DNA of 64,000 nt from Mangifera indica. Its lineage: Eukaryota; Streptophyta; Magnoliopsida; Sapindales; Anacardiaceae. Each line of letters opens with the position of its first letter. Within the stretch, counting starts at the first letter, position 1. Positions 49,801-62,494 of this stretch are shown here, one piece after another. The stretch is taken from NCBI RefSeq assembly GCF_011075055.1, contig NC_058141.1, forward strand, positions 744,001-808,000. The letters are read 5' to 3'. Made by a program: the position numbers and the translations under genes. The notes under the pieces were generated by a model. It ran no database searches. It was not told where the DNA came from and saw nothing but the letters and a program-made list of their open reading frames with translations.

Positions 49801-51011
49801 GTTTAGTCTCAAAAGCTGACTCAATTCAGTTCGGATTCATTTAGATTGAACTCAAGTCAAGTTTATGATGAAAATGTCAGCTTGTTTTCAGTTTGACTTG
49901 TGGGTCAAACGGATGCTTCGATTTGACTTGAGTTTAGTTTGCAATTCAGTTTGAGTTATGTAAAAAATTATTAAAACGATGTTGTTTTGTCTATTATTAA
50001 GTAAAACAACGTTGTTCTATTAACGAACGGTGAATTTGAGTTACAAATTCGAATCATGAACTCAAATCATTTCAATTTTTATTTAAATTGAACTCGATCA
50101 AGGGATGTTTAGATTTGGTTCGGTTTGGTTCATATCCACCCTTAGTTTTGATTGTTGTGAAGATACTGATAAACCTTGGCATTCATTATAACAGGATGGC
50201 GTATGCATTTTCAAGAGATGGAGCTATGCCGTTCTCTTCTGTTTGGCACAAAGTGAACAAACAGGAGGTCCCTATAAACGCAGTTTGGCTCTCTGCTGTT
50301 ATATCATTTTGCATGGCACTAACAGTAAGCACCACTCTTTCTCCACATTTTAGCTGTAAAATCTACTTGTGTTAAAAGCTTGTTGGAATATATTAGTCCC
50401 ACACATATATGCTACATACACAAATAAATCTTACTAATTTACACAAACTAACGTGATGAGGAAATAAAGTAAACAATAAGATTACTCAATTATTTGTTAT
50501 CATGTTAGTTTATATGTATAAATTAGTAAGATTTGTTGGTCATAGTTTTATTCATAATATATTGAGGAGGTGACTGGTGACTTAGATTTCGAACAAACCT
50601 CTTGCTGCTCTTGTTTCATTCAACTGCTAATTGCAAACCTGTTTTTCGTTAATCTTTTTGCAGTATCTTGGAAGCACGGTGGCATTTCAGGCCATGGTCT
50701 CTATTGCAACCATTGGCTTGTACATTGCTTATGCCTTGCCCATCTTCTTCAGGGTGACTTTGGCACGCAAATCCTTCGTCCCTGGACCCTTCAACTTGGG
50801 TCGTTACGGCGTCCTGGTTGGTTGGGTTGCTGTCGTATGGGTGGCAACCATCTCGGTCCTCTTTTCATTGCCTGTAGCCTACCCCATTACCAGTGAGACG
50901 CTCAACTACACTCCTGTTGCAGTCGGTGGCTTGCTTCTTCTCACCGCTTCTTCTTGGATCTTCAGTGCTCGCCACTGGTTTAAAGGTCCTATAGCAAACA
51001 TAGAGAGCTGA
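46853..51011 (+). CDS. BAT1: Amino-acid/GABA permease, BAT1-type (APC superfamily)
   Basis: Eight exons (46853-46980, 47084-47344, 48082-48100, 48187-48406, 48476-48657, 49438-49727, 50195-50324, 50664-51011) encode 525 residues, close to the roughly 516 of Arabidopsis BAT1 (At2g01170). That protein moves amino acids in both directions and has been described as a GABA permease. Family blocks in order: LNELGYKQELRRDLS, FSIISVLTGITTLYNTGLNF, SMAEICSSYPTSGGLYYWSA, NIVGQWAVTTSVDFSLAQ, LMSQYTLTGYDASAHM, FFCGMSSVTSNSR, MAYAFSRDGAMPFSSVWHKV, EVPINAVWLSA, FQAMVSIATIGLYIAYALP and VAYPITSETLNYTPVAVGG. About twelve membrane spans are expected. Exon 3 is a microexon of 19 bases (FNIVGQ). Introns 5 and 6 hold repeat relics and intron 7 an inverted repeat. 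All splice sites are GT-AG and the frame is open. Confidence 0.95.
49776..50145. mobile_element. hAT-like MITE relic in BAT1 intron 6
   Basis: The left end ttaaagctggatgaaaatcg and the right end ...tggttcatatccaccctta are weak inverted relatives. The middle carries aaaacgatgttgtttt and aaaacaacgttgtt, the same plan as the AAAACGACGTCGTTTT core of the GAGCC-rich MITE at 17731. The arms are rich in ttgagtt/aactcaa. Confidence 0.5.
50426..50534. repeat. Inverted repeat in BAT1 intron 7
   Basis: The left arm aaatcttactaatttacaca plus aactaacgtgat pairs with the right arm atcatgttagtttatatgta plus taaattagtaagattt across a loop of about 40 bases. It is a probable MITE or hairpin, and transcription of the intron would form a stem of about 32 base pairs. 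Confidence 0.8.
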
Positions 51012-52100
51012 TACGTCATAGGTGTAGTGCTCATTGATTTTCATTCTTTCCAGCATAATAGTATATGATCTGTTTCTCAACCTTTAGCCTGTTTTTTTTT
51101 TCCAAGTAACTCTTACTTAAACTGGACCATCCCAAGTCCCAATACCAGTTCTACAACCACTACATTAGCTATGTTGCCAATGGGGTTTTCACTTGTTGAA
51201 CATTGTAAAAACACGAGAACCAAAAAATAATGTTAGAACTTAAATTGATCTAAATTCAAATTCGACTTATTTTAACCGCCATGGAAAATTTAAAATCATT
51301 GTTGAGATGGTTTTTTTGTGCAACAACACCAGTATGACAAGCGATTTTGATTTGAATTGCTTGATCTTGGATTGATGTTTGAATCAAATCAAAATCTAGT
51401 TGAGTGTTTTTGCTTGTAAAAGAACAAGTACACAAACAAATAGGGTATGAATTCAAATTGAATTGAACTTAAATAAGAATCAATTTGAACTTGATTTGAA
51501 TCTAAAATGATTATTCTTAAATCAAGTTTGACTCATCTGAATCATTATAAAGGAGAAAAAGAATCATAAACAAGTTAATTTTCTCATGTAATGATACTTA
51601 TACGATGAGAGGATTCGAATTGAGTTAAACTCGAACTAAAATTTCTTCTGTTTAAACTAAATTTATTCAAGCTAAATATCAATCCAAATTACATAGAATT
51701 TATTAGGTTACTTATTAGATTAATCTTGATTTTCTCTTTTTTCATACTACATTTTTGTATATTTGTGCTAGCCAACATGATAAATAGAAAAAACACCCCG
51801 ATGGAAAGTCTAATATCTTGTAAAATTTTGGTTATATTTAAAAAAAAAATGGAACAAACTATATATAAATTATACAATTATGATTCAAAAAATACATTTA
51901 TAAAATTCAAATATGAGAAGAATATATAATATATATATATGAATTGATTTAATCACAATTTACTTTTATATGTTGTGGAATTTGAGTTGTTTAGATCAGA
52001 CCTAACTCTACATAGTATTAATTCACTTTCACTAATTAATTTCTAGTTTGATTTTTGAATTTTAATCATGACATATTTTTTGTTTGACATTTAAATTAAA
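51012..52100. other. Intergenic, no gene seen
   Basis: BAT1 3' UTR followed by AT-rich sequence. A relic rich in gaattcaa/ttgaatt occurs at about 51240-51690. No coding region is supported. Confidence 0.45.
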
Positions 52101-52986
52101 GGCCAAATGACTATTTCCCACCCAAGTTTAAGTGCTATGACAAAGACACACCATGAGGTTTGAAAAACTCAAAATCTCATTCATCCATTAAAAATCTTTA
52201 TTAAGATTAAGGGTAAAATCGCCTTTTAACAAAAAAACTAAAGTTTTATTCTTTAGCCCCCCTCAGCTTGAAAATCTCATAATTCTCCCCCCCACCTGAA
52301 GTTTGAAAGATTAAAATTTTCCCCCTAGGGTTTGCAAATCAGGGTCGGAGTCGTCGGAGATGACCGTCTCCGATGACGTTGGCTTTCCCTCCCGACTCAA
52401 CTCTCCCTGTCGATCACTTCTCAACCACCAACGTAAGCTATTTCCTTCAATAAAGATGAAATCATCTTCATTAGATTATCTTCGTCTCAGACGAAGATGA
52501 TTTCGTCTTCATCTTTGACAAAGAAGATCGTCGAAGGTCTCAGATGGAGACAACATAGCCGTCTGAGACCACCGATTGTGGTCTTCATTCGAGACGAAGA
52601 CACTCCGACTAAAACAATTTTGTCTTTGTCGAAAAAAATAGTCTACGTCAATGGTTGTGAAGTAATCGACAAGAAGAGTTGAGCTCGGATGGAGAGCCAA
52701 CATCACTAGAGACAACCATCTATGATGACTCCAAGTGTGATTTGCAAACCTTAGGGGGAAAATTTTGATTTTTTAAACTTTAAATAGAAGCTGAATTGTG
52801 AGTTTTCAAATTGAGGAGAGGAAATAAAACAAAATTTTAGGTTTTTAAAATTTTTTATTAAATAACTATTTTACCCCTAACTAAAATTGTGATTTTTAAC
52901 AGATGGATAAGATTATGGGTTTTTTAAACCTCATTTGTGTGACTTTGAGACAACATTTAAACTGGGGTTGAAATAGTCTTGTGGCC
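52101..52986. mobile_element. Non-autonomous Mutator-like element, second copy
   Basis: The left end GGCCAAATGACTATTTCCCA and the right end ...GAAATAGTCTTGTGGCC are inverted relatives of each other and of the ends at 2178-2962 and 34098. Taking one extra base on each side (AGGCC...GGCCT), the flanks are a perfect 9-bp duplication, TTAAATTAA. The subterminal cacaccatgaggtttgaaaa is matched by tttttaaacctcatttgtgtg. The GC-rich core repeats cgtcttcatc/gatgaagacg-type palindromes. No transposase is encoded. Confidence 0.85.
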
Positions 52987-53110
52987 TTTAAATTAACTAT
53001 TGTACCCTTAACTGATGAGATGAGGGTGATATTGCCATTCTACAAAACCTCTGCGGTGAACATACAGTAAACTCCGGGGGCGTCAAGATTATTCAGTATT
53101 TGGGCGGGAC

Positions 53111-53117
53111 TATAAAA
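53111..53117 (+). promoter_or_regulatory. TATA box of the ubiquitin-like domain gene
   Basis: TATAAAA lies 60 bases before the start codon, followed by a GAGA-rich leader (gagaagagagagagacag). The short leader and good spacing make this a credible core promoter. Confidence 0.7.
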
Positions 53118-53170
53118 TCCGTCATCTTGCTCGCGCGGAGAGAAGAGAGAGAGACAGAGAGACAACCAAG

Positions 53171-55059
53171 ATGGTGAGTCAGGCTCGTCGATTCGATTCA
53201 AAATTTAAAGTAAAAAACTAGGGTTTTGAATTTGATCTATCTGACTGAGAATTTGATTCGATTTTTTTTCAGGAAAAGAATTTAACGGAAGCCGAAGACT
53301 TGGAGCCCTTGTTCGACTACAGTCGCGTTCAGCCTTTGAAGTTCACCGACCTCGACGGTGAGGATCTTGCAATTTCTTTTCTAATAAAATTAATTATGAC
53401 GAAAAGGTAGTCTATTTCTTGCACAGATCGCGGCGTCATTGCAATATATATAAATTTTTAATGAAATTGAGTTTTCTGGACCGTACAGATGTCGAAAGTT
53501 CGCCGGTTTCGTTTAAAAAGCGGCGGAAGAAGTTTGAAGCGCCGGTCTCTCTTTCTCTCTCTTCGAAAATTATTGTCTTATAAACTACATTTTTGGATAT
53601 AAGTGAAGGTGTTAAATAATGAGTTTGTTTAACGTTAATGTTTATGCTTTTTGGGAATTTTGTTTGGGGAATAGGTTGAGAAGAAGTTTAAAGTGGACGT
53701 GAAAGAAATAGAAGTGGTGAATTGTGACGATGATGAGGAGGATGATTGGCTACCTCCACCTCCAAAGGTTGTGGTTGAGAATCAGCTGGGTGAGGATTCA
53801 ACTATAAAGGAGTTAAGGTATACACAAATGGGTTGTTCTAAAATTTTAATTTTATATTTTGCTGCTAGACTTTTTGAGCTTGAATTTTCTTTTTGGTGAT
53901 ACGGGGTTGTAATATGTTGATTGCTATGTTGTTTTGAATTTTGCCTCTTGTGTTGGTAGAGAAAAGGATCATGTATTGTTGTGAATTTGAAATGTTTTTG
54001 AATATTGGTGCTTGAGAAAATAATAGAAAGGAAGAACCTATAGTACTATAACATTCAAATGAACATTTAAAAGAAGTGTGAGAAATGATTTTAAATTTGA
54101 TTGTCTGTTCTTGTTGCCATTCTTGGAACTTGCTTGTACCAATTAGTTGACCATAATGCAGGTTGAAGAAGCAAGAGCTGGCATCATTTACTAAAGCAGC
54201 TGAAGATGTCCTGCGAGATGTGGAGGAGTCTGTGAAAAGAAAACTTGGTGGTTCACTGGAAGCTTCATTAGATGGTGTGGCTGATCAGCCATCAAAGCCT
54301 CCTTGTGAAAGAGCTAAAATAGTTATTTCTATCCAGGACAAGGAAGGGCCCAAGCTATTTCGTGTGTTCATGGTACAAGTTTATGCAGAATGTTCGAGTT
54401 ATGTTATTGGTATAATCTGTTCATTTACCTCTCAAGTAATTTGTTTCAAATTATTGGCTTGTGGATAATAAATAGAGATCTAACTGTCTGCTATGGACTT
54501 GCTTGATTATAGAATTTTCATTTTCACATGAAATCTTGTGCTCCTGAATCTCTTGATGTAGAGTGCATATTAAAATTGAAATAAAGAGATGTTAAAATTA
54601 ATGCTGTCAGTAATCTTTGTGTGAAATGCTAGAGGATCGTATCTAAAATGTCCTTCTTAGCAGCCTGTTGAGGCAAAATCACATTGGGGGCTGTACTTTT
54701 TTTTTTTAATTTCTTTGTATTCAGTAGTTTACATTAATTGTCCATTTCTTTTTTCTACATGCAGATGTCATTGATTCCTAAATCAGTGAAACCTTGCTCT
54801 TCTCTGCATTATGAACCATTTTCCCCCTTCTTTCCTTTTGTGGTGTCTTTGATATCTTGATATTATGATTTATGTGATACTTCTATTTCTATAGGATGAC
54901 AAGTTTGAGCGCATCTTCAAAATGTATGTGGATAAAGTTGAGCTTGACACAAAAAACTTAGTATTTTGTTTTGATGGGGACAAAATTGATCCAGCATCTA
55001 CCCCTGCTAGCCTTGGAATGGAGGATGATGATATTATTGAAGTCCATGTGAAAAGCTGA
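53171..55059 (+). CDS. Small nuclear ubiquitin/SUMO-like domain protein (At1g68185-like)
   Basis: Six exons (53171-53173, 53273-53357, 53489-53544, 53675-53817, 54162-54372, 54895-55059) encode 220 residues. The first coding exon is only the ATG, followed at once by a gtgagt donor; the second continues EKNLTEAEDLEPLFDYSRVQ. A basic stretch KKRRKK at about residues 39-44 looks like a nuclear signal. A highly acidic stretch follows (NCDDDEEDDWLPPPP), then a helical region (LKKQELASFTKAAEDVLRDV). The C-terminal ubiquitin-like fold covers about residues 145-220 (AKIVISIQDKEGPKLFRVFM, VFCFDGDKIDPASTPASLGM, EDDDIIEVHVKS). It ends in KS without the Gly-Gly needed for conjugation, so it is a SUMO-like domain of the Rad60-SLD/NIP45 kind rather than a modifier. 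The molecular role is unknown. Confidence 0.92.
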
Positions 55060-58000
55060 CTATGGTATGATATTATTGTATTTATGCTTGAATACACTTT
55101 GGAATTTTGACATATGTTTCTTGATCCTCCCATTTGGGTTCTCATTTTAGTACTCACATTTATGAACACATCTTTTTACATGCATTTGGGGAAAGAAAAG
55201 CAGATTTCAGTAAAATAGGATTCTTCAAGAAGTAAGTTGTGTGGCTGTATGTGGTGGATTGTTTAGGGCTTAATATCAGAAGTTGTAGTTGTTAAAAGCT
55301 TTTCATGCCTTGGGTTGGGTAACTTTTGTATCCTTGTTTGTTAGAATTTAATTGATGGGAGAGAAAATTCAGAACTAATATTTAGATTGATGCATTTAGT
55401 TTTGAAACGTTCAATGGATTTTCTGAGATGCAACTTCAGGTACTTTGCTGAGGTGAGTTACTCTAGGATGTTTTGAAAAATCATCAAATTCCAATTAGTA
55501 GTTGTAAGCTGCCAGGGAAAATCATTCATGGTTGATAACGCAGGATTTTGATTGACCGCTTCATCAAGAAATTATCTTCTCAATTTGATCTAGCTGCTCT
55601 AGCTTGCTAGGGTAGTTTTCCAAGAGAATACCATACTGATTCTGGTTGATAATTTGGAAATATGGGTTGATAGGAAGGAAATTTTATCTAGGTGCTTGAA
55701 TTTAGTGTATGGACTCATCTTAATTTAGTAATTCATCATCTATTTGCCTGACCTTACTTGATATGTCTCATACGATGTTTTTACCCCTCTTTGTTGAATG
55801 CTTTCTTTCTGTGAGCATGAGCAGAGAATTTTCTTTTTACTTTACCACACCATGTACTTTAAAAGTTGTCTGCATATTCTTTTCAATTGTCATTGTTTGT
55901 ATTTCATATTCTGGTTTTTACATCAACTATGGCATTTTATTGACTGTATGTAACTTTTTAAGCTTTGTAGTCCCACCAATCTCTTATTGCTCTATTTTGT
56001 GATTCAGGTTGTTGCCCAGCTACAGTGCCAAATCGGTGTCTTTCCTTTTGGGAGATAGATTGCCTGCAGCAATGAATCTATCTCCAAGTTTTTTGCCTTT
56101 ATTTATATTATTTTTTGGTTGTAACAATTTTGGCTCCTCAACTGTACAGTGCCATTTAAATTCCTGAACAGTCTTGACTATGGAGACATGGTTCAAGGGG
56201 AAAAAAATGATCCAGTTGTCTGATCTGTACTTTTGTAATTATCTATTGTGAATTGGTTTGGAACAGGATTACTGCCTAATAGATTTTTCAGAAATTTTTC
56301 AACTCATGTATTAATTGGGTACGTGGATTGCTTGCACATTCCTTATTTTCCAATGCCATGTTACTATTATTTGACTGTTAATTTATATTGTACAATAGTG
56401 ATGAACAACCATGTTACCATTGCTGGTTCATTCGAGTCAGATTATGAGAAAGGAAGGAAATCTCATAACCTCTTTTTGTAACATTATTAGAGTTGACTAC
56501 TATTCGGGAAGTTTACTTACCTCCTGAAACTGGATTTGGTTTCTTGGCTTAGTGTTGTAGTCAGAAAACTCAGTTCTTGTTTTATGTCTTCTCTTGTGGT
56601 CTGCAATATGTAGATAGTTACATAGTATCAAATTCCATATCTTTATCAACATGCTGCAACCTCGTCTAGAAGTGCTTTATGAGGGCTGAATAGCCACGAC
56701 CGTGTCCCAAAGTTATTTTTTGTTCTCTTACCAGAAATACAGATCATGTTCTTGTTTTGTCAACTTGTATAGGCATGTAGCAGGAGCAGCATTAGGTGGG
56801 AGTCGATACTGACCTTACCAAAGAGTACCAAGGATCTAGGTAAATTTTTTTACCTTTCATGCCCTTCAAATTAAATTTTGAGATTTTCTTTAAGTGGTAA
56901 GTTTCTTTTGTGAAGTGATATGATGTGCATGTAGGGCTACAACTGAATTGAGACAAGTCAAGATTGCTCAGCTCAGTTGTATTTATGCAAAGTTCAAGAG
57001 TTGCAGACTTGAGTTTGAGATAAAAATGACTGACTCGAGCTCAACTCAAAAAATTATAATTAGATCTCATAATTTACATATTAATAATTATCCTCATTAT
57101 ATTAAAACTCATATAGTAAGATTTTAGGGGCATAAGTAGAGAATTTTTAAATTTTTAGGGTTATTTATATTATACCTGAACCAAGTTGCAAGCTTAGTGA
57201 GTCGAGTTGTGAGTTCGCGAGTTCATTGAGTAGAGAAACAACAACCTTGAGCTTGGTTCAATAATAATTGAGGCTAGTTGCAAGCAGTTTTGCTCGTAAT
57301 TTAATCATCTTTGACAACATTCTAGTACTTGTTTGTGTTATATTAAAAAGTATCAATAATTGTTAGATATTGTGTATCTTATTAGATAATGTTATGACTT
57401 CTGAAATTTGGTCTTCATAGAGATTTAAAGAATTTTTTGGATTCTAAAATAGATTTAGTGACTCTAATTTTAAACTTTAGTTTGTAATTGGTGACTTTTG
57501 AATTATAAAAAATAAAAATATTAATTCCTGATTGATTTTCATCAATAAGTTGGTTCTATTGAATTAAATGAGTGCACCTACATAATTGCTGGAAAATGAT
57601 ATTTAATAATATTAATTTACTTTTTTAATTTTATATATTATTAATTAAAATGGCTTAAAATATTGTAATTTATTCATTGAAGATTAGGTGACTTCGATAA
57701 ATCTGAAGCGTTGGATACTCTAGCTGTCAAAGGGGAGTGATGGTACCATGTGGCTGACAGTGATTGGGGGAAGCAGGTAAAGTTTAGATTCACATGACGA
57801 TGTGTGTCTCTAAGTTTTGAAGTGTTGAACAGTTTCACATGCACATGGATAACATCAAAGGGGTCCACGTCTCCCACCATGTGTCGACTGCCACTTAGGC
57901 AAAATGTTCATGCTCTAAACTCACTTGTCAGCTCAAAAAGGCAAGCAAATGGGGCATATACATGGATAAAGTAAAATAGAAGAAGATAAACGGAAAAAAT

Positions 58001-58661
58001 ACAAAGAAGTGAAAGAGAAGCTAATTAATAATTTATACAGATTTTCTTGCACTTTCTCTGGCAGGTTTGATCTTTTTTTGGGGGAACTAGCGCTGTATGT
58101 GCCTACTAGACTCAGTTTAATTTTTATTTTTTTTAAATCTCTCTTTTTGTCAGCTTATGATTGTATGCTTTGCGTGCCCATGAATTATTTTATTTCTATG
58201 CATAAAATAGTATATATTTGGATTAATCTATTAGGTGGTGTTTATCTTTGAAGGGTATCAGGAGGTCAATTTTGTGACGTTTGGGGAGCTAGAATATGTG
58301 ACTTCAGTGTTCTTAAGCTTGTTTGAAGTTGTTAGAACTCATATATATATTTTCCGCAGGAAAAGAGAAAATAAAAAAAGCTGTGACCCAAAGGCAAAAT
58401 TGGAAGGCTGTCACCTTATTGCAAATCCAACCACTAAGAATATGAAATGTGGCAGAGCAGGAGAGAATGAAATGGCTGTGGAAAGAGTTGAAAAAGGGAG
58501 CAGGTGTGGGAAAAAGGGGGCAGGTGAAAAAACTAAGGAAAAGGTGGGCGAGAGTGGTTCTCTCGAATGCTGAGTATTTACTGTGGGGATTTAGTTAGGT
58601 TTTTGTGTAACGTTCTGGAAAAATTAGTGAAGAGAATTGTAATTGATTAAGCAGTGCAGTA
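55060..58661. other. 3' UTR, then intergenic; no gene seen
   Basis: The first kilobase probably contains the 3' UTR of the ubiquitin-like gene. A relic starting TAGGGCTAC at 56932, rich in gagctc/ctcaactc up to about 57300, resembles decayed hAT MITEs. A purine-rich stretch at 58360-58560 precedes the duplicated block at 58662. No coding region is supported. Confidence 0.45.
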
Positions 58662-59369
<708 letters not shown>

Positions 59370-59754
59370 AGGTACCTATCAGAAGTAAACCTTTATGTTA
59401 GTTAACTTTGTTCAACTTTATTTTTTAGGAAAGTTGAAGGACTGGCTTAGGGAAGCAGAATCTTTCATATTTTTTTCCTTTAATACTTGCCCTTAAATTT
59501 TATGTTGAGATATAATGGGGTCCTTGATTCACGCTTGAATTTGAAATGTCATATTATAAGGTGCATCTCGGAGTTGGTGTTGAAAAATAAAGAAGTGTCT
59601 GGGGTATCTGTTTGAAGTGCAAAAAGGTTTTAAATTTTTTTTGTTGGTTCTGATCCTGGATTATCCTGTTTACAGTATATGTATGATATTGCAATATTTC
59701 AAACTTGCTACTGAATTCTGAAAGTTTGGAGTTCTTTGTGGTTTGGAATTAGAA

Positions 59755-62473
59755 ATGGAGGGAATCTGTGAATTCTGCACAGCATTCAGGCCAGTTGTTT
59801 ATTGGAAGGTCCATTCAGCTAATGCACTGTCTAACCGGCATCTCAGAACCCCTCCTTTGTGACTCATGCAGAAATGAACCAGCTTATATTCGGTGTTCAG
59901 ATCATCAAATGTTTATGTGTCATGGATGTGATCAGTCTTCATGATGTCACTTTGCAAACATCAGACAAGGGTTATCAGTAATTATATGGGATGCCCTTCT
60001 GCAATAGATTTTGTGATACTGTAGGGTTTTTGAGTTGAGTGAGTTGGAAAATAGTGGTTTTCAGAATTGGTTTGCTTCCACTTCATGTGGTCCTTCAGAT
60101 CCAACTGCTGATTATTCAGGTATTTCAGGACAGTCTTCTCCACAACTTAAAGGCTTTTCAGTTGCATCTAAAGTGAGCTCTGCGACATTTTGTCTCAGGT
60201 GCAGATCCTGAAACTGGATCAAGCAGTCAAAGAATTCAGGTGAGCTTTGATTCATTGACCTTCAATCAAATATATTACTTTTGATTGTTGGGCTTCTTAA
60301 AATTCGTCTGTCTTTAAAACTTGATTTCTTGAACATCTGCTTCAATTAAGAAGTTCATGCCCCTGGAATAATTAACATCGGTAGCTGCAAATTGTCTTTC
60401 AAACATTGAAGGTCCCTCAAGTTTCACCAGTCCTTCAGTGGTGGAGGAGGTATAACTTTCAGAAGTTGTCCTTATAAATTTTATAACTTGAACAACCTGT
60501 CATTTTTTTTCTAATTGTAATCAAAGAGCAGGGCTCTGGTTAACATGCCAGAAGTAATTAGCCTAGAGAAACTTGCCGCTGCTCTGGATGATGATGAGGG
60601 TTGTCTGCAAAATGTACTGACAAGCAAAGCTCCACTTTAAAAATGAGCTGCAACCACATTTGTTATGTTAATGAATCAACTATAAGGATCCGGAAGAATT
60701 TTGAATGTGGAATCAAATCTTCTTCTGCTGTTACACTCCATGCCATCCTCTTTAATGCAAACGGTAAGTGCCACTGATGTTTTTCCAAATGAGGTTACAC
60801 ATGATTTTAACCACATGAATCTACTTGGTTAGTTTAAAATTGGAGTTATCATCAAATTTATTTTCAACTAAAAGTCCAAAGTTGTAGTTAATTGTAGTTT
60901 CTGCAAATATTCAGTAGTTACATGTGAAAGTTATACAAATCAAAGTGTCTTCATTCCTGTTTACCTGAAGACGGCATCATTTCTGTCTGGTCTTGCAGGT
61001 ACTTTGTGAAGATAAAAAGCAGCAAAGCAGTTCTGTTATTTTGAAACAGAATTCTTGACTTGAAAAGACTTACGCTAGCGGAGGGAAATAGCCGTTTGCC
61101 TATGATACACCAACAAGAAGAAATTACTTCAATACATTGCCTTCCAAAGGAGCTTGATGAATCTCTTGAACAGAATTTAAAGCGTCTTCAAGCCCAGGAT
61201 TTGGCTCCTGATCTTCAGCAAAGTGACAACACACTTCAAGAGCTTACAGTTGTTCCTTTGCTTTCACCATTTTCCGAACTGGAGCATGTACCATTAAATG
61301 GAGAATCATTTTGCCAATGCAAAAGTCCAGCTCAAAGCAATCAGGTTTGGTCAAATTATCCCAAGTTATTCAATTGAATCATTAACAGTAGACCACTCGA
61401 TTTTTTCCAATTATTGATATATCACTATCTCTGAGTGTCTTCAAAATTAGAATTTCTCTAAATATAAGTTTACATCAAGAATGAGTGGACTTTGGCTCTA
61501 TCTGAAAAGGGAGAACTCTTTTTTCTTCTCGACTCTTATTTTCAATTTCCACTCCAAATGAAGTTCATAACCGACTGAAAATGTTGAAGTCCTTGATTGA
61601 CACCAACTTCAATGTGGTCTGGACATCCCAAGCATTTTGGCACTTCTCAAGTCACTCCTGCGTTTTTTTCTTTTTTGATCTTTTCACCATTCATGAACTT
61701 TTGCTCCAATTGGGGCAGAAATGGTGCAAATGCTCACAAACCTTGGTGACTAGGTTTTGTTACTTGGAAAAATTGTTTATATTGGAGAAAATGTCACAAA
61801 ATCCATAACATTATTATACTGAGCTTTATCTTTTCACTTAATGCTCTCCAAATCCTACAAGCTGCATCAAAAACTGGGTTTTTGAAATTTTCTAAAACAA
61901 TTAGCCCTACATTGTCAAGCCTTCAGGCTAGTTTATCTTTTTATGGAATCTTTGTATGTATTATTCTGTATTTTGCATTGAAACTAGGGCTGGAGTCGCA
62001 CCAAATTGAGCCTGAACATGGGTTGATTTGAGTTCAGTTTGAATCTGAGTTGTTGAACTATAACTTTAATTTAAGATTGATTCGTTTAAATTGAGTCAAC
62101 TCGGATGGGATTTACCGCTAAATGACGTTGAAAACATGTTGGGAACTAACGTAAATACATCTCAATTGGCCAAAACAAGTTCAACATACATTTCTTGTTG
62201 AACATAAATTCGATTCTGGCGCTTGGTGATTACTACTACTAGAAAATGCCAAACATTGGTCGAATTAATGGGAGGGATTATGGAGAACTATAATATTTAA
62301 CTGGAAAATGTTGTGGTTTTCTCTTTTAGCAAATATAATCTATTGGTTCTGTAATATTTATCATGAGTTGAAGACTGTAAAGTCAGTCAATTATATGTGC
62401 ATGATGATTAAATATGAATGCAGCAAGTTGTACGTATGAGGAGGGAAGCAAGAGGAGCAGCCGCTTGAACTAG
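59755..62473 (+). pseudogene. B-box zinc-finger (CONSTANS-like/BBX) pseudogene, At1g68190-like
   Basis: It starts MEGICEFCTAFRPVVYWK and jumps directly to VHSANALSNRHLRTP. The roughly 15-residue stretch carrying the middle zinc ligands of the first B-box is missing. A frameshift near 59849 then moves to LCDSCRNEPAYIRCSDHQMF and MCHGCDQSS before a TGA; stops and shifts continue (MGCPSAIDF, GFELSELENSGFQNWFAS). Later exons remain recognisable: VAANCLSNIEGPSSFTSPSV near 60390, PEVISLEKLAAALDDDEG near 60550, and 61045-61344 with ILDLKRLTLAEGNSRLPMIH and LDESLEQNLKRLQAQDLAPD. A short basic end lies near 62424. The introns remain, so this is a decayed gene in place. It lies downstream of the ubiquitin-like gene, in the same order as in Arabidopsis. 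Confidence 0.85.
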
Positions 62474-62494
62474 AAGTCCCATTGGGTTTCAGCT

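Noticed and set aside
58235..58573. Plus-strand frame of 112 codons ending in a Lys/Gly/Glu-rich stretch
   Set aside because: The bias reflects a purine-rich, probably regulatory or leader region; no domain or splice support.
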